A stretch of DNA of 64,000 nt from Polytrichum commune (Eukaryota > Streptophyta > Polytrichopsida > Polytrichales > Polytrichaceae), in NCBI GenBank assembly GCA_950295325.1, contig OX485803.1, positions 63,255,554 through 63,319,553 of the forward strand, in the 5' to 3' direction. Of this stretch, positions 1 through 10,113 are shown one piece after another. A program made the translations under genes and the position numbers. Every line of letters begins with the position of its first letter. Positions within the stretch are counted from its first letter, which is position 1. Under the pieces are notes generated by a model, which saw only the letters and a program-made list of their open reading frames with translations, was not told the DNA's origin and ran no database searches.

Positions 1-2090
1 CTTGCTGCACAGGGAGTCCTTGAAGCGCCGAACCTGGTGCACCTTAGCCCTTGCTTGGACCTCGCTCGGTCAAACCTCTAACCATACCACGCTGGCCACA
101 GCGTTGCAGGAGCTCTAAGAACCTCGATCAGCAACTTCCAAGTCACCAAAAAAATCCAATAATAGCCTCTCGAGGGCAGGGACTCTCATTTACCTGCTCC
201 GCCAGCATTGCCCAGGAAAGCCCCCTCCATATCTGCACCCAAAAGGACACGCTGCTACATCCACTAATTGACTAAGCATTATTCCCGCCGAATTATTTCT
301 GCAAGAGGGGCACAAAGACAGCCAAGAGACGAGCTCTGCTCCGCCGGCGTCTACTACGATTGAGCTGGATTTCCTCTCCGCCTTGAGTGTGTGACTCGGC
401 CAAGCGGTTGAGAAGCACTGCTCACATCCATCCGCGAGATGCACCGGAAAGGCAGGAAGAGGATCCTGAAATCTCCTGACCCAAAATTCCTAACTTTGTA
501 TGACACCAATACCCGACGCAGGTTGCTGTTGCAACCTATCCCAACCGTCGTTGGACTTGCCGTCGCTTACCTTGTGCTATCCGCGGAAGAACTAGGTACT
601 CCCACTCTCGATCTTGTGACGACCACGGCTCTGCATTGGTGGATTGAGGGCATCTATTTGAGACTGTTCGTTTTTGCTCATTGAATCATGATCCTAGGGT
701 CTAGACGCGCCTTTTTGTTATGCCACTTCCCCCTTCCCAAAAATTCCTTCCCCTGGCTATGTCCGAGCTTGCCCACCTATCTACTCCGCTGACGCCCACT
801 TCAACTGAATCCGATCCATCCCTCTTCAACCTGTGACTGCCCCCCAGTGAATGCTCCTAGCAGAGGAACGAACGCGGATTCACTTATGTGTAACCCCTTC
901 GATCCTTAACCCAACCCGAGCATACGACGCGTCCCATGCAATCCTTCCCTACCGAATTGGCTAAACCGAATCTACACTAGTTGCGTACCGTGAGGATGTA
1001 GCGGTCCGCTCATCCTTGCGGTTGCTACTGTACCCACCTGGCCTTAGTGTGCCCAATCATTCAAAGCAAAGGAGGGTTGAGTGAACAGAATGGTTGGGGC
1101 CATTCACCGAAGAACCTGTAGCCATAAGCACTCCCGTCCTCCCTCGGCGGCAACGCCTAGCCGAACGCCAACCTCTTGCTCTCCCTTGATCTTCTCCAGG
1201 CGCTCCGCCCCGATCCTTCTCCTTGCCACTCCCACTAGCAGCAGTGACTCCGAACTGAAGTCTGGATCTGTCGACTAGGATGCGAACGTGTGTGTGTCGA
1301 CTCTGCAGCTGTCACTTCTTTGGAGCATGAGATCTCTCTCCATTTCTCTGGCTTTACGATTCCGACTCAACGGAGCACCCACACCCTTTATGTCCACCTA
1401 ACTTTGTGCCCCGTCCAAGCCAACCCGGAGCTTCGTCTACAATCTTGCATTACCACCATGTGTTGCAATGCTTGTTCCCTACTCTCGCTCCTGGTCAGCT
1501 CATCCTTGAGATTTTCCCGTCATTGCTGATCCTCTCCCACTATTCCTCTACGGCTCCTCACTGAGGCGGAGCTCCCACATGCTTCCTTGCCCTATCTACC
1601 TCCTTGCCTTAGATTGCATCAATCCCCAATGAGGCAGGGCTTCGCCCCTCTTCCCTCTCTCTCCTCCTCTACTCCCCTCCTCTTGCATAATGAGCTCTCT
1701 ACCTCCTACCTCCCGAGACCCCTCCAACCTCTCCTTTTTTCCCGGGTTGCCCGGCATCTTTCGGCCCGCCCGAGAGAAAAAACGGGTTGAGACCTTTTCC
1801 CTTGGCCTCTCCCCTTTTTGGCTCCACTTTCCCACTCCTTCACTTGACTTTTTCTCCCCCTAGACTCACACTTAACCACTTATCTCTTACTCCCCTTTAA
1901 TCCTCTAAGGTTTATTGCCCTTCCTAGCTTTTATTCACCTCTTAACTTAATTCAATTAAGGCTTTTGACTCCTCACCTTTGTTATCTTTTTGGTAACTCA
2001 ATGCAAGCACAAAATTAAGGTGTTAGCAATTTTTTGTGATTAAGGAATTATGTGAGCACAATTTCGGGCTCACAGATGGGCCTCGATTTC
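1..2090. other. Unidentified CT-rich block, no supported gene
   Basis: The plus strand is pyrimidine-rich here, especially 1140-1860, and the composition changes to AT-rich at about 1.9-2.1 kb. Short open frames exist (for example 439-684, 81 codons) but none shows a family motif. The block could be the end of a long LTR or of another transposon cut by the window edge; a stretch ending in ...GGGCTCACA near 2074 would suit an LTR end, but I see no partner copy. It could also be an organellar insertion. Neither option is demonstrated. Confidence 0.25.
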
Positions 2091-4400
2091 TGCTTCGCAA
2101 TAAACACGATTGGGTTCGGTAATGTTAGGGAAATGTGAGTTCATGAGATGCCCAACATTGCGGATTATGAGCCTACATCGAGACCATAATCATCTCTTTG
2201 AATCTTGTGCACATGTGATGACGTTCTTGAGATGTGTTTGAGACTCACAAATAGAATAATACAAGTAGATCATCAACAACTAGGGGATAATTAGAAGTAA
2301 TAAGGACACAATTGAGCTGGAAATGAAGTGGCGATTACAAAGCAAAATCACATGAAGTCCTCATGATTTAAACACTATGAAGGAGAGTTGATAGTGTTAT
2401 TTCATGTTTTTTTATTATAATTTTAGCACTTGAAATTGTAGAATAATCAAATGTTAGGGTTTAGTGGGTTTGTTGTGCTTTTATGTTTATGCTACATTGA
2501 TGAATAGACGAATGTCAATAAATAAACATGCAAATAATTATTCTTATATACTCTTTATATTGGACCATTTTTGCAACTTCAATTATTCAAGTTAATCATG
2601 AAAATTGAAAACAAAATAAACTCAATAAATCAAAATGTAAAACTACTCCAATTACAATAGATGATGTTGGAGAGTAATCTAAAGTTAGGATATAAGTATC
2701 TTGTTCAACTTTATCACATTGCACTTGGTGTATGGTAATATAATTAGCTAGAACTCATCCTTTTAGTGCAACACAACACATACCACATTGTGCGACAATG
2801 TTATTTCATCGTTTTGTGCATCACTTGGGGGTTGCACTTATTGTTAAAAGTATGGATCCACGTGGGTACACAAAGGGGGTATTAATTGTACCTAGGGGTT
2901 ACAAAATATATTGAAGATCTAGATATTATTTATTCTATCCTTGTAAATATAATAGGTGTATTATTCATATGCTCTTAGTTGTATTTTTACCTTTAGGGAC
3001 ATAATCAATTATAATGAAGTGGGTAATTTACAAGACGTCCAAATAAATATTTCATCCAAAATGTGAGTTGAATGTTAATCCCACATTGTCCAAGGATAGG
3101 TTCAGTAGAATCAAGTATGCTATGTTGTATGTCAAACCCAAAGTTCAACTATCTAGAGCCGGAGATAATGATCACTCATTGAAATTAAGATATGATTTTG
3201 TGGTATCATTTGTCTCTCAAGCAGTTGTTGAAGGAGTGAAGAAAAAAAGGATAAACAAAGCAAGTCAGATAAAAAATTGACCACCAAGACTTGGTATTTG
3301 GAAAGGGTCTATAAAACTGGCAATGTGTGAATTAATTATTGACATCCAATTGACCTCTAGAACATGTTTTCCAATATGGAAATAAGGTTATGTTGGTATA
3401 TGTTGGTATATCTAGATACTTATTTGTAAAAACACTAAGGAAAATTCTAAAGCAATTTCTAGACTACAAAACATCAAAGATCAAAAGAGACCCAACTTGA
3501 CTAAGTAAAATCCTCAAATCTAGAATTAAAATAGTAAAATCTATCGGATATAGATTCAAAATACATGGAGACTAAAGGAGTTATGATACAACGAGAAATC
3601 CGATAATCAGTAAAGTTAGCTTTGAGACTAATATGAGAGAATCAAAATTAAAAGAGATCCTAACAATAATTCAAAGTAAGAAGACCAAGAAAAAACATCA
3701 ATTTTCTAAGAGAGCTCCAACAACTTCTATTTGACTTCTATTTAACCCCAATCTATATGAGATGGGCCACTTATCAACCTTACAATGATAATTTAAGGTG
3801 TCTATTGTATCATTGATTGTCAATACCAAGTCTTGCCTTTGATACACGTTGCAAATGAAGGGTGGCATATTAACAAGGGACCTCCCCAACAACTTGTTCT
3901 CATGTCTCCCCACGACAATTATAGGGAACCTATTAGAGTTTAGGATTTTCAATTCATTCATTTTCTACCTTTCGGCCTGCAAAGTAATACATGGGGTTTA
4001 TACTTTGGATGCGCCATGCATATGGACTTGGCACTCCAACGAATGAACATGTCCATGTATGACACTAAGAGTGGAGGGTTTGAAGTTTGCTTCATTAGGG
4101 CACATGAACTCAAGCAAGAGGACGTGGGGTCCATAGTCAACCGATGTCATGTACATGGACTTTACACTTTTCTTTCAAAATTCTTAGGTCTTTGCATACA
4201 CCTAGAGTGGCCCTAGGGTTTAGGGTTTGGGTTCATTTATTTGGAATGATATTCAAAGAATATATTGTGGGGTTTGTGCTTGCTGTGCTTTATCACAGCT
4301 AGACGGTAAGACCCCATGCACCTTTACCATAGCTTTGCAACGTCAACCTTGATTGAATGTGTAGGATAGGTTGGTGGTGAATTTTTTAAAAATCATTTGT
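2091..4400. other. AT-rich intergenic DNA, nothing recognised
   Basis: Stops are frequent in all frames and no domain, RNA gene or element end is visible. One 70-codon open frame (3068-3280) has no family resemblance. Confidence 0.5.
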
Positions 4401-4408
4401 CACGATTC

Positions 4409-4654
4409 CTCGGGGGGTTCACTCCCTCTTATATTTTGCATACACGTGCGTTCGGGACTTATTTATTGGGGGGTTTATTTACCTTGTAGAAAATATCATA
4501 AGGTGATGGTATTTTACATGTAAACATGTTTCACTATTTTTAAATCCCCTATTTTACATGTACATTTTTTGCAAAATTTATCTAGAATGAATATATTGGA
4601 CCCTATTTTTTATCGCACGTTGTTCTACGATTTTCGCCAGTGAACCCCCCGAGC
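4409..4654. mobile_element. MITE, 8-bp TSD family, copy 1
   Basis: The 246-bp element has perfect 14-bp terminal inverted repeats, CTCGGGGGGTTCAC at 4409-4422 and its complement at 4641-4654. It is flanked by a perfect 8-bp duplication CACGATTC (4401-4408 and 4655-4662). There is no coding capacity. An 8-bp TSD fits hAT-like or other 8-bp-TSD superfamilies, but the CTCGGGGGG terminus is not a typical hAT end, so I leave the superfamily open. A second member with the same ends lies at 24566-25274. Confidence 0.9.
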
Positions 4655-4662
4655 ACGATTCA

Positions 4663-5785
4663 AGGCCGTGCTGGGGAACAAACATGACATAGCTAGTGGC
4701 AAAGTATATGCTAACTCGGCGTCAACAGTCACCATGCACACATGCTTGGCATCCATCAATCAATGAATCCATTTGGCAACCAAAGGGGGTTCATGGTTTA
4801 AGCAATGTTAATTTACTTAGAGCAAATGAACTCAAGGATGAGCTTGTGGGGTTTTATTCTACCATTGTTGTGCACATGGATTTGATACTTCTCCAATTTG
4901 TCATGAATGAGCATAGGACTAGAAAGGCATCTATTAAATGGATTATTTGTAATGAAGGAGTTGAACAATCAAATTTGTGCATATTCTTACTAGTTTAAAA
5001 TTTTACATCTCCATTGCATAACTCATTGATAGCTCTCAACTTGCACCTTAAATTGAACATATGGTTCTTTTTGTAATGACATTGACCTTGAAGAGGCTAT
5101 GCAAAGAAAACACACACTTGCCTTCAAGCCAACATTTGGGTACTCTTATATTGAACATGTTGACCATGATATGGTCATCACATTCTTATACTATATTGAA
5201 TAATTTTTTTTTTTGGTAAATACGTAGTGGTCAATTGGTAGTGGTCAAGTCATTGTCAATAACCTTCAAATATGTCTTTAATGACGCGAACTTGGCATTC
5301 AAATTGTTTTAATAATTGGAACCGAATTAGACACATTCACCTTAATTAAATTAAATAAAAGTAACATATGAGTTTTTGTACATGGACGAAATTATGAGAC
5401 TGTTCTTCCTAGCCTTGATTCGTCCACCTTATTTGTAAGCAACCCAAATACTTTATCCCAATCTTTATATAGTTGTGGACCGTGTCCCCAATTTTGTGGA
5501 TGATACCTACTGGAGTACACCAAGCACATCAGACACTCTTGGGCATCATACCTATTGGAATGCCATTGAAGTGCATTGTACATAGTACTACTCCCATTGC
5601 ATTGTGCTAATAATAACATTGGGGGGGGGGACAACTACAATAAATATTGTATTTAGTGCCATGTAATATTTTATGTCACTCTCTATAAATAAGTTTATAA
5701 ATATTGTCATCCCAACTTACTATTAGTTCATCCAAATGCCAATTATTGAAAGAAAGTTTATCATAATTTGTATCCTCACAAATCT
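4663..5785. other. Intergenic, nothing recognised
   Basis: AT-rich sequence with no supported gene. It contains a G11 homopolymer near 5621-5631 and a T-rich run near 5204. Confidence 0.4.
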
Positions 5786-5789
5786 ATGA

Positions 5790-6235
5790 TGAAATATTGT
5801 CATGGATGGTTGAAATTTAAATGGAAAATCACTTAGTAAGTGACAATACTTGCAACATTGTACAACTATAATTTCCATAAAAATTTACAAGGAATGACAA
5901 ATAATGTTAGGTAAAAAATGAATGATGGTGACAATACAATAAGGTTTACAATTAGTATTTAGCATAACAATTAGAATTGGTGACACAATATTGGTGAATA
6001 CACCCCTATACTTCACATACACCAACTCCTATCACAATACACCATTTATAGTAATTAGTGCCACAAATGTAATATAGTCACTTCCCTATTTTGAGGTGCA
6101 TGGTAGGTTGCAGTAATGATCAACAACTTCGCCATGTGTGTCACCTCATGGCACCATAAAGGCTCACCATGCATTCAATAGGATTTGATATTAACGTCTT
6201 GGGATGAGTATGTTCAATGGTGTTATATGGTGTAT
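5790..6235 (+). repeat. Dispersed non-coding repeat (fullest copy)
   Basis: The first half (5790-5995) resembles 26461-26690: both begin AAATATTGTCATGGAT and run through GTAAGTGACA and ACAATTAGTATTTAGCA. The second half (about 6010-6235) resembles 39783-39975, sharing CCCTATTTTGAGGTGCATG and GAGTATGTTCAAT. So the window has one fuller and two partial copies of a diverged non-coding family. No terminal repeats or open frame were found; it may be a MITE or a fragment of a longer element. Confidence 0.65.
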
Positions 6236-6829
6236 GACAATGTTATATGATGGTCCACAAGTTGATTCAAACTGACAAGATGTAAGGGAAGGGGAGCAAA
6301 TTCCAAAAGTGATGATTAGGTTGACGAAGAATCTTAAAGTCACAACTTTGAAATCTTGGTGCAACTTTAGGAACTGGAATAACAGACTACTTTAGGAGTT
6401 GTCAACCCATAATCCAAATGAAGTTGGCATATGGGCTAAATATTATGACGGTTTTGAATGCTTTAACCATGATGTGTGGACAAAATTCAAACATGACCAT
6501 AGAATTACAAAGGTAAAAAATTGTGAAAATTTTCCAAATTGCAGGTGATAATTGGCTCAACAAGTATTAGAAGTTAATAAGACTAGAGATGAGATTGTAC
6601 AAGCATATACACATACACAAAGGCATATGATCAATAATTGGAGTGAGATGATCTCATGCTCTCCTTGTTTTGTCTTTTGTTGTTTTTGTTCATTTTATTA
6701 GTTCGTACAAACAATATAGGATAATCTCTTTGGACTAGCATTATAGCTTTATTCTAACCTTACTATTTTTCATGTCTCTTCCATTACATTTCTATTGACT
6801 ACAAGCAATTTAATGCTCTAACTTCTACA

Positions 6830-7829
6830 CTCTCAGTTTGTGAGTAGTAAAAGGCTTTTAAATTCATTGCCTTTGTTAATGTTTGATGCCTATCCTTTGC
6901 AAGTGGTTTGTTTAGCATGTCCGCTATCATATTCTGTGTTGGACAATATTTCAAACATATCTTTGATTTTTTGGTTTCTCTCTATGAAGTGATGTTGTAC
7001 ATCGATATGTTTGGTGCGAGAATGATGTGTGGGATTCTTTGCAATTGCAATGCATCCTTGATTGTCACACATAATGAATGTCGGTCCTTCTTGCATGTAT
7101 CCCACATCCGCCAAAAGTTGTCTAAGTCAAACCGTTTCCTTCGTGCAATGGCTAGAGCCTAGTGGCCATGTACTATGCCTTTGTTGTAGACAAATTATGC
7201 AATGATTGGTTGTTTCTTGTATTTTCACAAAGTGACTCCAATGCCAACAAGAAACACATACTTTGTGGTGGTTTTTCGCCGGTCGTTTGCATCTCCCACC
7301 CAATCCGCATTGTAAAATCCTCTCAAGACAATATTCTTGCCTTCGAGGCATAATTTGAAGTCCAAAATGCCCTTCACATATCTCATAATGCGTTTCACGG
7401 TCATTCAATGCGGATTGGCCTTCAACATAAATTGGCTCATTATACTCACCGCAAATATAATATCGGTCCTTTTACCCACCATTGTATGCATGAGCATAAT
7501 CAGTTGAGATCCTAGTGTTTGCAAGTCCAACCGGTTACATGTTCACATCCTCCGGTTTTTCTTTATTAAATTGGGGTATATTCACTAAATTCCTCTAAAT
7601 GATCGGTAATTTTCTTGCAGTCTTGAACTTCAACCGGTTATTTCTCAAATTCAACTGATTTATTTGTAACTAACTGTCTGTTCTCCCCGATCATTGTTAC
7701 CCCGTCCTTTTATGGAACACGTTCCATTTTTCTTTACACATTCCCAAAATCCTCATCCAAAAACTTTAATAATTTTGAATTCGCATCGAATGAAGTTCCA
7801 ACTGGTTTGTATTTTTCCATGTTAAAACG
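6830..7829 (-). pseudogene. Copia pol remnant, RNase H end (3' half of split copy)
   Basis: Read on the minus strand with several frame changes, this gives KRFNMEKYKPVGTSFDAN near 7800-7830, then ADWVGDANDRRKTT near 7290, then CDNQGCIAIAKNPTHHSRTK near 7000-7080. These are the end of the Ty1/copia reverse transcriptase and the RNase H domain. Stops and indels make it non-functional. It continues, after removal of the 16.4-kb insertion, the RT half at 24253-25690: reading across the empty site gives NQRSYKRFNMEKYKPVG in one frame. Confidence 0.85.
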
Positions 7830-7835
7830 CTTGTA

Positions 7836-7863
7836 ACACTATATTCGGTATTTGGAGACTTTT
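7836..7863 (+). repeat. Left terminal inverted repeat of the 16.4-kb element
   Basis: Begins ACACTATATTCG and ends GGAGACTTTT. Preceded by the target copy CTTGTA at 7830-7835. Confidence 0.85.
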
Positions 7864-8235
7864 TGTTGATTATGAGACTATATAAGGATGCACATTTCAA
7901 AATTGGACCGGTAATGACGACTAAAAATCCCATATGTATAATGGTATGCTACTATTATTATACATAAAGGCATGGAAGTGAACAAAAATGTGAGGCATAC
8001 ATGAAAATAGTTGCGTATGAAAGACAACTCGTTATGAATGGAAGGGAAGATGCGAAGAATGAATGGAAGTTGAATGAATTAATTGGGATTGAAATACAAT
8101 TATAATGGAAATACCATCAATGTCTTGAGTAACTTGCAATAGCATAGAAAGTAAGCACTTAAATATGTTCTACACCTAAGCCCATTTAGGGAGTCCGTCC
8201 CACTAGTACGCTTCTAGTCACACTAGTCCGACCCA
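7864..8235. other. Left subterminal region, no gene
   Basis: AT-rich and non-coding. Two short direct motifs (CCCACTAGTACG and CACTAGTCCGACCCACTA) lie near 8198-8236, followed by two T-runs. Confidence 0.4.
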
Positions 8236-8252
8236 CTATTTTTTTTTTGCGG

Positions 8253-9222
8253 CTAAGTCCTTTTTTTTGGCGGCCTCCATGACTCTAAAAATCTCAGGCC
8301 CACGACTGTATCCTTGTGTGTTGCCTGGACATGAATATGTGTCGTTCTTGCATGTTTCAGGACGCGCTCCCGAATTGTAAGAGGTGGTATTATAAGTAGA
8401 ATGCGAGGGTGTTTGCGAAAGGGAACGTCTTGCGCTTCTCCGGAGGGCCAGACAACGATCGGACTCGGAAGATGCGGCCTTGAGGGTGTGCCTATCCAAG
8501 GAGGACGTGGAGGAGGGCCGGGCACCAAGCGAGCGGGTAGCCACCTGCGAAACAACGTCATAGGAAGATAAGAATAGGAATGGAGTGGGGAAAATAATGA
8601 GGGCGGTTTGGGATGGGCGCTCGTAAAGAGAACGGCACGCAAACGGAAGACAAGGGAAGCAAAAGCGGGAAAGGGGTTTAGGGTTGAGGAGGGCACCTTG
8701 GCTTTGGGGACGTCCATGTGGGGAACGGTGGGAACGAGGGGGGCGTCGACGGGAGCATCCGGAGCCGATGGAACTATTGTATTGGTGAGTGGCGGGGGGG
8801 AGTCGAGGCGTGGAGGGCCCACGATGGCGGAGGACGTTGCGGGGGGAGGAACGGAGTCGGCGGGGGAGGTGTGGCAACGGGGGCCTTCCATGCGGAGACG
8901 CCGGCTCGGCCCGCGATGAGCGACGCCGTCGTCCTTAGAGGGCGAGAGGTGCCCCAAACGAACGAGCGTCCGTTTCTCCTTGGAGAGGGGGGAGGGCGAC
9001 GGGGTGTAGGCGCGGGCGACAAGTGCGGGGGGTGGGCTGTTGACGATGCCATCGTCGATGCCGACGTCGCGGGAGTAATCCACGGCCGAGGCCGCGTCGA
9101 CCGCCGAGAATTGGTAGAGGGATGGCATTTGGAAGTCCGTGACGTCGCGGGAAGGGGAGGCAGGTGGCGAGAGGGGACGGGAAGGGCCGTCGACCACAGG
9201 GGCGTCGCATATGGGGGCAGAC
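8253..9222 (-). CDS. Doubtful proline/serine-rich exon, hypothetical
   Basis: This is a GC-rich open frame of about 314 codons. Its N-terminal part is rich in Pro, Ser and Asp and has no domain I recognise. There is no ATG at its head, but a T-rich tract followed by CATAG lies just upstream (about 9222-9275), so it could be an internal or 3' exon; a donor-like AAG|GTGCCC occurs near 8697. A degenerate copy of the element palindrome lies in frame at 8957-8976. It lies downstream of the stop of the FCP1-like exon on the same strand. It may be non-coding, since GC-rich DNA gives long frames by chance, and the opposite strand is also open over part of it. Confidence 0.3.
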
Positions 9223-9228
9223 TATGGT

Positions 9229-9275
9229 CAACAACAATCACAACAACAATCACAACAACAATCACAACAACAAAA
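9229..9275 (+). repeat. CAACAACAATCA short tandem repeat
   Basis: About 3.5 copies of a 12-bp unit. On the minus strand it reads TTGTTG-rich and could serve as a pyrimidine-rich tract before a splice acceptor. Confidence 0.85.
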
Positions 9276-9345
9276 GACATCCAAAAATGAAGCAAGCATT
9301 AGTAAATGTGAACCACATGATACAAAGCAAAGACATGGAGGCATT

Positions 9346-10113
9346 TCAAATCAATTTATTGAGTTTGGCGAGCCTCATGATGCTCTTGAATACATTATCA
9401 CGGGGGCTTAAACCCACATTGCCTATGGGGTTGGACCTAACAAAAAATGGTATGCTACCGGCGTGGACAACAAGCCTTCTAAGGTAAGGCGCTAGCGTAT
9501 CGACAAAAAACGTGTCGTTCCTATCGCCGGTCCAAGTGGCGGGGAAGATGACGTTCCCCGGGGGGTTCAAGACGCTTTTGGTGGGGCTGTCGTCGACGAG
9601 GACGGTGTTCTCGAGGGTCGGCCACCACCCGTGGGGTACCCCCTGCAACCGGGGGATGCCCCGCCACAGTCTTGACCTCAGGACCTTGAGGAATTGTTGT
9701 CCTCCGCCACGACCGCCGAACTTTGGAACCGGCAGACCCTTTTCGTCGAGCAATTCATCGCAATCCTCTTGGCCGAGGATGAGGCAAGGGCTCGGAAGAT
9801 CGCGGAAGAGGAAGTCGACGATTGGCTCGGTGTTCTCCATGACCATGGAGCTCCACACAATGACGTGAGCTACATCGAGCACCTCTCGAAGGAAGTCACG
9901 CAGGCCGGGACGGGCGCGGACAGCCTTGCGGTTAATGAGAGTGTCGAGCTCTCCGTCGTAGTCCCTTTCGTCGGGGTGACGGAAGGGACGCGTGGGGACC
10001 CGGGGGATGTGTTCGGTGTGACACAACACCCCGTTCAGGTCGAACACGACGAACGGTTTGTTTCGGGTAAGATGTCCACTGGTCGAGGGTTTCCGACCTA
10101 TCTCCGGGGGATC
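9346..10113 (-). CDS. FCP1/NIF-like HAD domain exon (C-terminal exon or separate gene)
   Basis: The 768-bp exon follows the acceptor ATCACAG at 10114-10120 and encodes 255 residues and a stop. HAD motifs are clear: motif I as FVVFDLNGVLCH, motif II as HVIVWSSM, and motif IV as NTVLVDDSPTKS, followed by the NIF-type ending APYLRRL. In FCP1/SCP/TIM50 phosphatases motif I is DxDGT/DLDET. Here the second Asp, the general acid/base, is Asn, so catalysis may be weakened or absent. The nearest known families are CTD-phosphatase-like proteins acting on phospho-Ser; the substrate here is unknown. The exon has no start codon of its own before the domain, which supports its being spliced to an upstream exon. 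Confidence 0.75.
   Translation of the reverse strand, partial: DPPEIGRKPSTSGHLTRNKPFVVFDLNGVLCHTEHIPRVPTRPFRHPDERDYDGELDTLINRKAVRARPGLRDFLREVLDVAHVIVWSSMVMENTEPIVDFLFRDLPSPCLILGQEDCDELLDEKGLPVPKFGGRGGGQQFLKVLRSRLWRGIPRLQGVPHGWWPTLENTVLVDDSPTKSVLNPPGNVIFPATWTGDRNDTFFVDTLAPYLRRLVVHAGSIPFFVRSNPIGNVGLSPRDNVFKSIMRLAKLNKLI

Noticed and set aside
5392-5634. 80-codon minus-strand frame
   Set aside because: It starts in a G/C homopolymer, has no motif and lies in AT-rich repeat-like DNA.
8718-9290. 190-codon plus-strand frame (Gly/Arg-rich)
   Set aside because: It is opposite the proline-rich minus frame and follows from GC-rich composition; no start context or domain.
9551-9570. CCGGGGGGTTCAAG as another CTCGGGGGG element end
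   Set aside because: It lies within the HAD coding exon (LNPPGNV) and has no partner end or duplication.
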